A DNA stretch of 64,000 nt from Bog-159 sp963707465 (GTDB lineage Bacteria; Acidobacteriota; Terriglobia; Bryobacterales; Bryobacteraceae): the NCBI GenBank assembly GCA_963707465.1, contig CAVPQK010000024.1:434001-498000 (forward strand), given 5' to 3'. The notes beneath the pieces were generated by a model. That model had not been told where the DNA came from, ran no database searches, and saw nothing but the letters and a program-made list of their open reading frames with translations. This document shows positions 44,585 through 52,795 of this stretch, piece after piece. Position 1 is the stretch's first letter. Each line of letters starts with the position of its first letter. The position numbers and the translations under genes are program-made.

Positions 44585-46714
44585 ATGAGACGAGCCATAA
44601 TCCCGGTAGCGTGCCTTCTGGCGTCGCTTGCGCCAGCGAGCGCAGCCAGCCCTCCAGCCCCCACCTTCCTAGCGCGCCGCGACTACACCGGGCTTCATAG
44701 CGGCTGGGTCCAGGTAGCGGATACCAACGGCGACGGCATTCCGGACCTGATGGCCTCTTTTGGGGAGGGCGTGCAGGTCCTCCTGGGCAGCGGCAAAGGC
44801 ACGTTCTCGCCGGCGATCCTGTCCCGGACGGTGATGGGACAGATCTCTTCCTTCGCCGCCACTGACCTGACCGGAGGCGGCACAATCGACCTGGTTATGG
44901 CCGGCAACTCGGAGGGCCCAGTGATCCAATACGGCGTCGGCGTCAGCCTGGGCAACGGCGACGAGACATTTCAAACCGGAGTCTTCTACGCGGCCGGCAC
45001 CGACACCGAGGTGAGCTACCTCGCCGTGGGCGACTTCAACGGCGACGGCATTCCCGACGTAGCCGCCACCGGAGCCAGCGGGGTCTGGCTGTTCACGGGC
45101 AACGGAGACGGGACGCTCAACCCCGGCGTCCTGGCAGTCTCTCTACCCGCCGCAGCCGGCCGGATCGCATCCGCGGACTTCAACGGCGACGGCAACCTTG
45201 ATCTGGTAGTAACCCTGCCGGCAGGAGGCCCCGACGGCACTGGCGGCGGCTTTGTCGTCCTCCTGGGCAATGGAAACGGCACGTTCCAGGCCCCGCAAGC
45301 CTTCTCCCAGCCCAAGGACGCCGGCCCGCCAGCCGTTGGCAGCCTCACCAAAGGCGGCTACCCCAGCATCGCGGTAAACAACTCCAATACCACCGACATC
45401 TACCTGTATTTCGGCAACGGCGCCGGCGGTTTCTCCGGTCCTAAGCGCACGGACCTGCCCGGATTCAACATCGCCATCGGGCACGCGAACGGCGTCCCGT
45501 ACGTGGTTTCCAACGGCGTCTACATCGCCCCCAGCAACGGAAAGGGCGCCTTCGGCAAACCAGTCTATTATCCGATCGAGGCCGGCGGCGGCGCCACCAA
45601 CGTGGTCCTCGCCGATCTGCGCGGCGACGGGCTGACCGACATCGTCACGAATTCGTACGATGCCGTCTCCGTGCTTCTCAGCGAAGGCAAAGGCAAGTAT
45701 GAGGATGGCGAATGGACGGCGGTTACAGGCGGCGCGGGTTGCGGCGCGGCAGCGGACTTCAACGGCGACGGCATACCGGACTTGGCGGTCAATAATGCGC
45801 AGGGGATCTCCATCCTGCTGGGCACCGGCGAAGCTGCGACCCCATTCACCCTGGGAACGCCCATCCCTCTGGCAAACGCCGGCTGCCTGGTCACCGGCGA
45901 CCTGAACGGAGACGGCATCCCTGACCTGCTCGTGCCCACTCCCAGTGGCGTGGTTGCCTACCTGGGCAAGGGCGACGGCACCTTCACGCTGAGCAGCACC
46001 ACCACCACCTCGGTCGAGGGCTACGTCGTTGTGGCCGATTTCAACAAGGACGGCAATCTCGACCTCGCCACCTCCGGCAACCTGCTGGCGCTGGGAAACG
46101 GCGACGGCACCTTTCAGACGCCGACGCCCATCGTTGCCAGCCCGCCGTACGGTGGATTCAGCAACATCGCCACAGGGGACATCAACAACGACGGCTGGCC
46201 GGACTTGGTGCTCACCGACGCCAATGTTCCCCTAGTCGACCTGTACGTGCTGCTGAACAACCAGAAAGGCGGGTTCACCCAGGCTCCCACGAACTTCGGC
46301 GCGGAGACCATCCAGGCCGTTCTGGTCGACCTGGACGGAGACGGAAACCTGGACCTCATACTCTCCTACCTCACCGGCGGCGGCGCGTGGGTCTATCTCG
46401 GCAACGGCCGGGGCGGCTTCACCGAGCAAGCGGAGCTGGTGGACCCGATGGCGGTTTCCGGCATAGTCATGGCGGCGGACGTGAACGGGGACGGCGTCCC
46501 GGACATCGCCGTCCTGGAAGGGGACACGCTGGCGATCTATCTAGGCAGAGGCGGCGTCACGTATGAGCCGCCGTTCTTCATCGGTACTGGCCCATCCCCA
46601 GGCGACATCCTCGTGGAAAATCTGCACGGCCAGCTTCCCACCGCCGGCCTGCCCGATATCGTCGCTCCGGATACCTCCGGCGGCGTCATGGTGCTCCTCA
46701 ACAAAACGAAATAA
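44585..46714 (+). CDS. FG-GAP/VCBS beta-propeller secreted protein
   Basis: 709 residues from the ATG at 44585, chosen because a signal peptide begins there (RAIIPVACLLASLAPASA). At least ten repeats carry calcium-binding loops of the form DxNGDGxPDL (DTNGDGIPDL, DFNGDGIPDV, DFNGDGNLDL, DVNGDGVPDI). The fold is an integrin-like propeller, extracellular or periplasmic. Its start is 26 bp after the Tat-type protein and its stop 1 bp before the parvulin gene. Confidence 0.9.
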   Translation: MRRAIIPVACLLASLAPASAASPPAPTFLARRDYTGLHSGWVQVADTNGDGIPDLMASFGEGVQVLLGSGKGTFSPAILSRTVMGQISSFAATDLTGGGTIDLVMAGNSEGPVIQYGVGVSLGNGDETFQTGVFYAAGTDTEVSYLAVGDFNGDGIPDVAATGASGVWLFTGNGDGTLNPGVLAVSLPAAAGRIASADFNGDGNLDLVVTLPAGGPDGTGGGFVVLLGNGNGTFQAPQAFSQPKDAGPPAVGSLTKGGYPSIAVNNSNTTDIYLYFGNGAGGFSGPKRTDLPGFNIAIGHANGVPYVVSNGVYIAPSNGKGAFGKPVYYPIEAGGGATNVVLADLRGDGLTDIVTNSYDAVSVLLSEGKGKYEDGEWTAVTGGAGCGAAADFNGDGIPDLAVNNAQGISILLGTGEAATPFTLGTPIPLANAGCLVTGDLNGDGIPDLLVPTPSGVVAYLGKGDGTFTLSSTTTTSVEGYVVVADFNKDGNLDLATSGNLLALGNGDGTFQTPTPIVASPPYGGFSNIATGDINNDGWPDLVLTDANVPLVDLYVLLNNQKGGFTQAPTNFGAETIQAVLVDLDGDGNLDLILSYLTGGGAWVYLGNGRGGFTEQAELVDPMAVSGIVMAADVNGDGVPDIAVLEGDTLAIYLGRGGVTYEPPFFIGTGPSPGDILVENLHGQLPTAGLPDIVAPDTSGGVMVLLNKTK

Positions 46715-46715
46715 C

Positions 46716-47579
46716 ATGCCATACGTCGTCAATGGCCAACCCGTATCGGAAGAGCTGATCCGCCAGGAGTGCGAGCGGCTCGGCCGCGATGCCCAGTGGC
46801 AGAGCATCGCCGACGAAACCGAGCGCGCCCAGCGCCTACGCGCCGCCGTTGAATCCTCAGCCGTGGACAGGATCTTGATCGCCCAAGTCGCTGCGGGCGA
46901 TCCGCGCCCCATCGATGCCGCCGCGCTCAAACAGGAAGTCCAGCGGCAAAAGGACCAGTGGGGCCGCCGCAGCGTTCTCGACGGCGCTCAAGTCCGGCAG
47001 GCCGTGGAGGCCCAACTCCGCCTGCAGCGCCTCCGGCAAGAGATGGTTTCGGGCGCAGCCAAGCCCACGCCGGGCGACGTCGAGGCCTTCTACAATGCCA
47101 ACCGCGAAAGGTTCTGCACGCCGGAGATGTTCCACGCCTCGCATATCGTCAAGCATGTAAATCACGAGCAGAGCGAGCGCCAGGCCGAAGACGGCATCGA
47201 GGTGGCGCTAGCGGAACTTGAGAACGGTGCGCCATTCGCGGAAGTCGCCGCCCGCCATTCGGACTGCAAGGAAAACGACGGCGACCTCGGGCAGTTTCCC
47301 GCCGGCCACATGGTGCAGGAATTCGAGGACGCCATCCGCGCCGTGGAACCGGGGCAGCGGACCGGCGTGTTCACCACGCCCTTCGGCTTCCACATCGCGC
47401 AGCTCCACGCGCGCACAGCCGCCGGCCCCGCCACCCTCGATGACGTGCGCACAGGCATCGAGCGCGTCCTGGTCTTCGCCGCCGAGCATGAGGCCTACAT
47501 GCGCGCGGTCGCGCAGTTGCGTTCGCGCGCCGACATCCGCTGGGTGAGTGAGGCAGCGCCGCTCGTCGCCGCCTCCTGA
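46716..47579 (+). CDS. Parvulin-type peptidyl-prolyl isomerase without signal peptide
   Basis: 287 residues from the ATG at 46716, right after the preceding TAA. The N-terminal helical half (MPYVVNGQPVSEELIRQECE to about 125) resembles SurA/NifM-type chaperone arms; the PpiC domain covers about 140-245 (FHASHIVKHV, AELENGAPFAEVAARHSDC, DLGQFPAGHMVQEFEDAI, VFTTPFGFHIAQLHAR). Unlike SurA or PrsA it has no signal, so it should act in the cytoplasm, perhaps on the Pro-rich Tat cargo encoded two genes upstream before export; that link is inferred. Confidence 0.88.
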   Translation: MPYVVNGQPVSEELIRQECERLGRDAQWQSIADETERAQRLRAAVESSAVDRILIAQVAAGDPRPIDAAALKQEVQRQKDQWGRRSVLDGAQVRQAVEAQLRLQRLRQEMVSGAAKPTPGDVEAFYNANRERFCTPEMFHASHIVKHVNHEQSERQAEDGIEVALAELENGAPFAEVAARHSDCKENDGDLGQFPAGHMVQEFEDAIRAVEPGQRTGVFTTPFGFHIAQLHARTAAGPATLDDVRTGIERVLVFAAEHEAYMRAVAQLRSRADIRWVSEAAPLVAAS

Positions 47580-47580
47580 C

Positions 47581-48537
47581 ATGCCGAACCACGCCCCCTG
47601 CTGCGCTCCCACGCAGCAGCGCCTCGCGCGGTATGCCGCTTCCATCGACGCCTCCCACACCCGCCCGCGCGCCACCGCTGGATCGCTCGAAAACATGGTC
47701 CGCATCGAAGCTGGCGCATTCTACATGGGGAGCGAATCCCCCGAGGCAATCCCCACCGATGGCGAAGGCCCCGTGCGCCGGGTCACCCTCAGCGCCTTCT
47801 ACATTTCGAAATTCACCGTCACCAACGAACAGTTCGCCGAATTCGTGCGTAAGGCCGCGTACCGCACCGAGGCCGAACGTTTTGGCTGGTCGTTCGTCTT
47901 CCGGAACCATCTGGAGGGGAAAGTGGTCCCGCCCGCCAACATCCTCCCCGGCACACCCTGGTGGGTGCGCGTGGATGGCGCGGATTGGTCGCATCCCGAA
48001 GGCCCCGGCACGTCGGTCGTCAGGCGGTCCCATTACCCAGTGGTCCATGTCTCCGGGAACGATGCGGCGAGTTATTGCGAGTGGGCCGGCTACCGGCTGC
48101 CCACCGAAGCCGAGTGGGAATGCGCCGCGCGCGGCGGCCTCGAACAGAAGACCTATCCCTGGGGCGACGAGCTAACCCCGGAAGGCCACCACCGCTGCAA
48201 CATTTGGCAGGGCAGGTTTCCGGGCCTCGATCTGGGTGACGACGGCTTCACCACGGCGGCGCCTGTGGACAGTTTCGTGCCCAACGGCTTCGGGCTGTTC
48301 AACGCCGTCGGCAACACCTGGGAGTGGTGCGCGGACCATTTCCGCCCCTCCTGGCACGTGGAGGCCAGTCGGCTCGATCCGGTTGGGCCGCCGTCCGCCA
48401 ACGCCCGCGTGATGAAGGGCGGCTCTTACCTGTGCCACGAATCCTATGGCTGGCGCTATCGCAACGCCGCCCGCACCGGCGCGCCGCCGGACACCTCCAC
48501 CGGCCACATCGGCTTCCGCGTGGCGCGGGATGCCTGA
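47581..48537 (+). CDS. Formylglycine-generating-enzyme (SUMF1) family protein with one active-site Cys missing
   Basis: 318 residues, a complete FGE-sulfatase fold: MVRIEAGAFYMGSESPEAIP, TVTNEQFAEFV, PVVHVSGNDAASYCEWAG, LPTEAEWECAARGG, GNTWEWCADHF. The C-terminal block is close to true FGE (GGSYLCHESYGWRYRNAAR), where copper is bound by two Cys. The first is Cys285; the second position holds Gly290 (codon GGC, one base from TGC). No signal peptide. True FGE converts Cys in CxPxR to formylglycine; no such motif was found in the neighbouring proteins. It starts 1 bp after the parvulin stop. Confidence 0.88.
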   Translation: MPNHAPCCAPTQQRLARYAASIDASHTRPRATAGSLENMVRIEAGAFYMGSESPEAIPTDGEGPVRRVTLSAFYISKFTVTNEQFAEFVRKAAYRTEAERFGWSFVFRNHLEGKVVPPANILPGTPWWVRVDGADWSHPEGPGTSVVRRSHYPVVHVSGNDAASYCEWAGYRLPTEAEWECAARGGLEQKTYPWGDELTPEGHHRCNIWQGRFPGLDLGDDGFTTAAPVDSFVPNGFGLFNAVGNTWEWCADHFRPSWHVEASRLDPVGPPSANARVMKGGSYLCHESYGWRYRNAARTGAPPDTSTGHIGFRVARDA

Positions 48538-48574
48538 CAGACAAACCAAAACAAGGAGCCGAAACAAAAAACTC

Positions 48575-48602
48575 TTGACATTCCGTAAAGCAAATGTATA
48601 CT
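48575..48602 (+). promoter_or_regulatory. Sigma-70 promoter of the EPS operon
   Basis: TTGACA (48575-48580), 16-bp spacer, TATACT (48597-48602). Expected start about 48609, giving a 60-base leader before the NusG-like gene. It is the best promoter match upstream of the EPS genes. Confidence 0.75.
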
Positions 48603-48669
48603 ACGGTTCTGTCCTGACTCTGCAAAAATAGAGTACGCATGGGACTCAGATAGCGATAGCTCTGCCTCC

Positions 48670-49257
48670 ATGTATCCCCTGAATTCGCCCGCCATCTCCC
48701 ACCTGTTCCCGAACGAGTCTCGCTGGTACGCGCTGTCGGTGAAGCCGCGGCATGAAAAAGCGGTGGGCCGGCTGCTGGACCAGAAGACCCTTACCGCATT
48801 TGTGCCGGCCTACCAGGCGCGCAGGCGCTGGTCGGACCGCGTGAAAACCACGGAAACGTGCCTCTTTCCAGGTTACGTATTCTGCCGGTTCGGCTTTCCG
48901 GACCGGATGCAGGTGCTGGGAACCCCCGGCGTGCTTTCCGTTATTTCGTTCGGCAGGAATCCCGCTCCCATTCCGGAGGAGGAGATCGGGGCCGTCCGGT
49001 CGGTGATCGCCTCCGGACGCCCGATCCAACCTTGGCCCTATTTGAAGCTGGGGCAAAAAGTTCGCATCGACGAGGGCTGCCTCGAAGGGCTCATGGGCAC
49101 CCTGGTGCGCGAACGGGATGTTTGCCGGGTGGTGATCAGCGTCGAAATCCTGGAGCGATCCGTCGCCGTCGAGATCGACCGAAGTCTGCTGAGTCCGATT
49201 CCAGCCGCTCTGGATGCCGGCCGCCGCCGCGATCCTGAGCTCGTATGCCAGTCGTAA
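48670..49257 (+). CDS. NusG-like transcription antiterminator (RfaH/UpxY type)
   Basis: 195 residues. NGN domain about 17-115 (RWYALSVKPRHEKAVGRLL, then CLFPGYVFCRF) and a C-terminal KOW domain (KLGQKVRIDEGCLEGLMGTLV). As the first gene of a 12-kb polysaccharide operon it fits the specialised NusG paralogues that keep polymerase processive through long capsule/EPS operons. No ribosome site is obvious before the ATG. It would act with RNA polymerase in the leader region. Confidence 0.9.
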   Translation: MYPLNSPAISHLFPNESRWYALSVKPRHEKAVGRLLDQKTLTAFVPAYQARRRWSDRVKTTETCLFPGYVFCRFGFPDRMQVLGTPGVLSVISFGRNPAPIPEEEIGAVRSVIASGRPIQPWPYLKLGQKVRIDEGCLEGLMGTLVRERDVCRVVISVEILERSVAVEIDRSLLSPIPAALDAGRRRDPELVCQS

Positions 49258-49625
49258 AGCCCCGAAACCGCCTGGTTGTATTCCGGCTCACGCAGGAGGA
49301 GTACGAAGAGTTGAAGTCCGTGTCTTTCCGGCGCGGCGCAAGGAACATCTCGGACTTCGCCCGCTCGGAGCTGCTGGTTTCCGTGGCGCGCGCCAACGGC
49401 GTGGACGGGGCCGAATCGAGCCCGCCGATCGGGCACGCACTGAACGATATGCAAAAGGGCCTGGACCGGCTGGTCCAGTTGGTGGAGCAGATTTCGCACC
49501 GGTTCCCTAATCCGGCTGCGGCGGAGGAAAGCCATGAAGATGCTAGTCGCACTGATACTAGTGACAGCGGCCGCGGCGCAGAACCATTCGGGCGGCCTGG
49601 ACTCCACGGTCGCGAATGTAGCTAA
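49245..49625 (+). CDS. Ribbon-helix-helix-like small protein
   Basis: 126 residues starting 13 bp inside the previous gene. Residues 8-45 (RLVVFRLTQEEYEELKSVSF, then RNISDFARSEL) look like an RHH DNA-binding unit as in Arc/MobC proteins; residues 62-88 form an amphipathic helix (LNDMQKGLDRLVQLVEQI). The last 30 residues overlap the wza-like gene by 92 bp in another frame. Possibly a regulator of the operon; function not established. Confidence 0.65.
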   Translation: MPVVKPRNRLVVFRLTQEEYEELKSVSFRRGARNISDFARSELLVSVARANGVDGAESSPPIGHALNDMQKGLDRLVQLVEQISHRFPNPAAAEESHEDASRTDTSDSGRGAEPFGRPGLHGRECS

Positions 49626-50487
49626 CCTGCCGGCGCAGAGAATTTCGCCAAACGACCTGATTGCGGTATCGGTCTATGGCGCGCCGGAACTGAGCCGCAC
49701 GTTCCGCGTGGGCGAGGACGGGATGATTGGTTTCCCGATGCTGACGGAGCGGATAAAGGCCGAAGGCCTGCTTCCCAACCAACTCGAAGCCAAACTGGCT
49801 GGGGCGCTGACCACCGGCGAGATCCTGGTGCAACCGGTTGTGACCGTCACAATCCTGGAATACAACAGCCGGACCATTAGCGTGATGGGAGCCGTCAAAA
49901 GGCCTCTGACGTTTCAAGCCATAGGCAAAGTGACGCTGCTGGACGCCTTAGCCAAGGCCGAAGGCTTGACCGCTGACGCCGGACCCGAGATCCTGCTGAA
50001 CCGGCCTCAGGCAGGCCCCGGCAATCCCGCGCAGGTGTTGACCGAGCGCATTCCGGTGAAACGGCTGATCGACGCAGCCGATCCAGCTGTGAATTTCAAC
50101 CTGGCCGGCGGCGAAGAGATCCGGGTGCCGGAAGCGCGCCGCATTTACGTGGTCGGCAACGTCAAGAAGCCTGGCCCGATTCCGGTTCGGGACGGTTCGG
50201 AAACAACCGTCCTGAAAGCCCTTTCCTTCGCCGAGGGCCTGACGCCCTTCGCCGGCAAGCTGGCGTACGTGTATCGCGGCAGCGGGGATCTGGCCGGAAA
50301 ACAGGAGTTGCCCATCGAGCTCGACAAGATCATGCGGCGCAAGGCTCCCGACGTTCGCCTGATGGCCGACGATCTCCTGTATGTGCCCGACAATCGGGGC
50401 CGCCGCATGGCTGTCACCACTTTGGAAAAAGCACTGCTGGTAGGGAGCGTGGTCGGCGCGGCCCTGATCTATGCCGGCGTGCATTAG
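49534..50487 (+). CDS. Wza-like polysaccharide export protein (SLBB)
   Basis: 317 residues. Signal peptide (KMLVALILVTAAAA), no lipobox seen. Poly_export domain about 36-110 (RISPNDLIAVSVYGAPELSR, RVGEDGMIGFPML), then two SLBB domains (VMGAVKRPLTFQAIGKVTLL; YVVGNVKKPGPIPVRDGSET) and a C-terminal helix (LLVGSVVGAALIYAGV). It forms the outer-membrane/periplasmic channel for the polysaccharide. Confidence 0.92.
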   Translation: MKMLVALILVTAAAAQNHSGGLDSTVANVANLPAQRISPNDLIAVSVYGAPELSRTFRVGEDGMIGFPMLTERIKAEGLLPNQLEAKLAGALTTGEILVQPVVTVTILEYNSRTISVMGAVKRPLTFQAIGKVTLLDALAKAEGLTADAGPEILLNRPQAGPGNPAQVLTERIPVKRLIDAADPAVNFNLAGGEEIRVPEARRIYVVGNVKKPGPIPVRDGSETTVLKALSFAEGLTPFAGKLAYVYRGSGDLAGKQELPIELDKIMRRKAPDVRLMADDLLYVPDNRGRRMAVTTLEKALLVGSVVGAALIYAGVH

Positions 50488-50496
50488 CATTGCACC

Positions 50497-50583
50497 GGAG
50501 GGCGGCCAATTCTGGCCGCAGCCGCCTTTTTAGGCGGCCAGAGCCGGCTGAAAGCCGGCTGCGGGCAGAATTGCCCGCCCTCC
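50497..50583. repeat. 87-bp palindromic element, complete copy
   Basis: Bounded by the 9-bp inverted repeat GGAGGGCGG (50497-50505) and CCGCCCTCC (50575-50583). Inside are three hairpins as at 1-78. It fills most of the gap between the wza and wzc genes, so it is transcribed with the operon and would fold in the mRNA. Size and structure suit a REP/MITE-type element; no coding capacity. Confidence 0.85.
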
Positions 50584-50596
50584 AGATAAAGCGATC

Positions 50597-52795
50597 ATGG
50601 TGGAAAACAAACTCAACGGCAACCTTAACGGACATCTACCCGCGGTAGCCGTCACTTACACAGCCGCCAGCCAGCCGGCCCAAGAGCCTGCTATTCCTCT
50701 CACCCATTACCTCTGGATTCTTAAACGACATCGCTGGATCATCCTGGCCGTGATCGCCGTCAGTATCATCGCCACGGCCATTGTTTCTTTGCGGCTCACG
50801 CCCATCTACGAGTCCACCGCCACCGTCGACATCGACCGTCGCGCGCCCACGGGGATACTGGGTGAGGAATCTACGCAGTTGGCGGCGAACGACGCGGACC
50901 AGTTTATCGCTACCCAGATCAAGCTGATTCAGTCCAACTCCGTGTTGCGGCCCGTCGCGCAGAAATATAACCTGCGCGAAATCGAGAAGGGCAAGCCGGA
51001 GTCCGACCCGATCGAGGAAGCGCAAGCCAAAGCCGCGCCGGTGGTGTTGAAGCGGCTGAAAATCACGCGTCCCCCGAACACCTACCTGCTGCTGATCAGT
51101 TACCGTTCGCCGGATCGCGAGCTCTCTGCCAGTGTGGCCAATGCCATAGCTGAGTCGTACCTGGAACACACTTACCTCATCCGCTATAAGTCGACGGCCG
51201 GTCTTTCTAAGTTCATGGAGAAGCAGCTCGAAGAACTGAAGGCAAAGATGGAAGCCTCCAGCATGAAACTGGCGCAGTTTGAGCGCGAACTGAATGTCAT
51301 AAACCCCGAGGAGAAGACCAGCATCCTGTCGGCGCGCCTGCTGCAACTCAATACCGAATACACCAACGCGCAGGCCGACCGCGTGCGCAAGGAAGCCGCC
51401 TACGCGTCCATCAAAACCGGCGCCATGGAGGCCGCGCTGGTGTCGAGCCAGGGCGAAGCCCTGAAGAAGTTGACCGAGGCGCTCAACGATGCGGAACGCA
51501 AGCTGGCCGACGTGCAGACGCGCTACGGCGCCAAACACCCGGAGTACCGATCCGCCATGTCGCAGGTGCAGGAAGCGCAAAAGCAATTGGAACAGACCCG
51601 GCGGAGCATCGCGCAGCGCGTGGAAATCGAGTATCAGGAAGCCGTCAATCGGGAGGGCATGCTGGAGAAGACGGTGGCCGAAACCAAGGCCGACTTCGAC
51701 CGCCTGAACGCGCGTTCCTTCGAATATCAGACGCTGAAGCGCGAGGCTGAAACAGACAAGAAGGTCTACGAGGAACTGGTGCGCAAAATCAAGGAAGCCA
51801 CTATCAACGCCAGCTTTCAGAACAGCTCCATCCGCCTGGCGGACGTGGCCCTGCCCGCGGCCAAACCGGTGTTCCCCAACGTTCCCCTGAACCTGCTGTC
51901 CGCGTTTCTGCTCTCTTCGCTGCTCGCGGTGGGCGCGGCGGTCACCACCGAAGTGCTGAACAACACCGTGCGCGATCCGGAACAAGTCAGCCGTTCGCTC
52001 AATACGCATGTGGTCGGGACTCTGCCGGTGGTGAAAGAGTGGCGCGGCCGGATTCATCCCATGGCCTCCGGAAACGGAAACGGGCACAGAGCGCCGGCCA
52101 AGGACGCGGACAATCTCACCGGGTTCGACGAAGCCGTCCGCACCTTGCGCAACTCCATCATGCTGACCGATTTCGACCGACGCCTGCGAACCCTGATGGT
52201 GACCAGCGCATCGCCATCGGAAGGAAAATCGACGATCGCCACATATCTTGCTGCGGCCCATGCCCAGCAGGGCCGCAAGGCCTTGCTGATCGATGGCGAT
52301 CTGCGCCGTCCCAGCCTGCACCGCCGTTTCAGTATCCCCAATACGCAGGGTCTTTCCGACGTGCTTACCTCGCCGCTCGCGTGGCGCGCGGTCTTGCGGC
52401 GAACCGAGGAGCTACCGGAACTGGACATCTTGCCCGCCGGCCCGCCATCGCGCCGGGCCGCCGACCTGATCGGCGGCGCGCTGCCCAACCTGTTGGACGA
52501 ATCGGGTCGGGATTACGATCTTGTCGTGCTGGACTCGCCGCCGCTGCTGGGATTCCCGGAGCCCCTGCAGATGGCCGCGGCGGTGGACGGCGTGCTGCTG
52601 GTGGCGGTGGCGGGGCAGACCAATCGCAAGACACTGGCCTCGGCGGTCAATATCCTGACTCGCCTGCGGGCGAACATTGTCGGGATCGTGCTGAATGAAG
52701 TCCGCTCGGACACCGCTGGAGGTTATTACTATCACTACTATCACGCTAAGTACTACAAGAATTATGCCAGCGCTTCCGACGATTCGCGCAGATGA
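50597..52795 (+). CDS. Wzc-like polysaccharide co-polymerase tyrosine autokinase
   Basis: 732 residues. N-terminal Wzz domain between TM1 (about 50-70, WIILAVIAVSIIATAIVSL) and TM2 (about 430-450), with a long coiled coil and GNVR-type region (residues 200-410). The C-terminal BY-kinase has Walker A (SASPSEGKST), Walker A' (LLIDGDLRRPSLH) and Walker B (LVVLDSPPLLG), and ends in a Tyr cluster (GGYYYHYYHAKYYKNY), the autophosphorylation tail. Controls chain length and export with the Wza-like channel. Confidence 0.93.
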   Translation: MVENKLNGNLNGHLPAVAVTYTAASQPAQEPAIPLTHYLWILKRHRWIILAVIAVSIIATAIVSLRLTPIYESTATVDIDRRAPTGILGEESTQLAANDADQFIATQIKLIQSNSVLRPVAQKYNLREIEKGKPESDPIEEAQAKAAPVVLKRLKITRPPNTYLLLISYRSPDRELSASVANAIAESYLEHTYLIRYKSTAGLSKFMEKQLEELKAKMEASSMKLAQFERELNVINPEEKTSILSARLLQLNTEYTNAQADRVRKEAAYASIKTGAMEAALVSSQGEALKKLTEALNDAERKLADVQTRYGAKHPEYRSAMSQVQEAQKQLEQTRRSIAQRVEIEYQEAVNREGMLEKTVAETKADFDRLNARSFEYQTLKREAETDKKVYEELVRKIKEATINASFQNSSIRLADVALPAAKPVFPNVPLNLLSAFLLSSLLAVGAAVTTEVLNNTVRDPEQVSRSLNTHVVGTLPVVKEWRGRIHPMASGNGNGHRAPAKDADNLTGFDEAVRTLRNSIMLTDFDRRLRTLMVTSASPSEGKSTIATYLAAAHAQQGRKALLIDGDLRRPSLHRRFSIPNTQGLSDVLTSPLAWRAVLRRTEELPELDILPAGPPSRRAADLIGGALPNLLDESGRDYDLVVLDSPPLLGFPEPLQMAAAVDGVLLVAVAGQTNRKTLASAVNILTRLRANIVGIVLNEVRSDTAGGYYYHYYHAKYYKNYASASDDSRR

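Noticed and set aside
50636..52321. A 561-codon minus-strand frame opposite the Wzc-like kinase.
   Set aside because: Arg/Gly/His-rich shadow of a well-supported gene.
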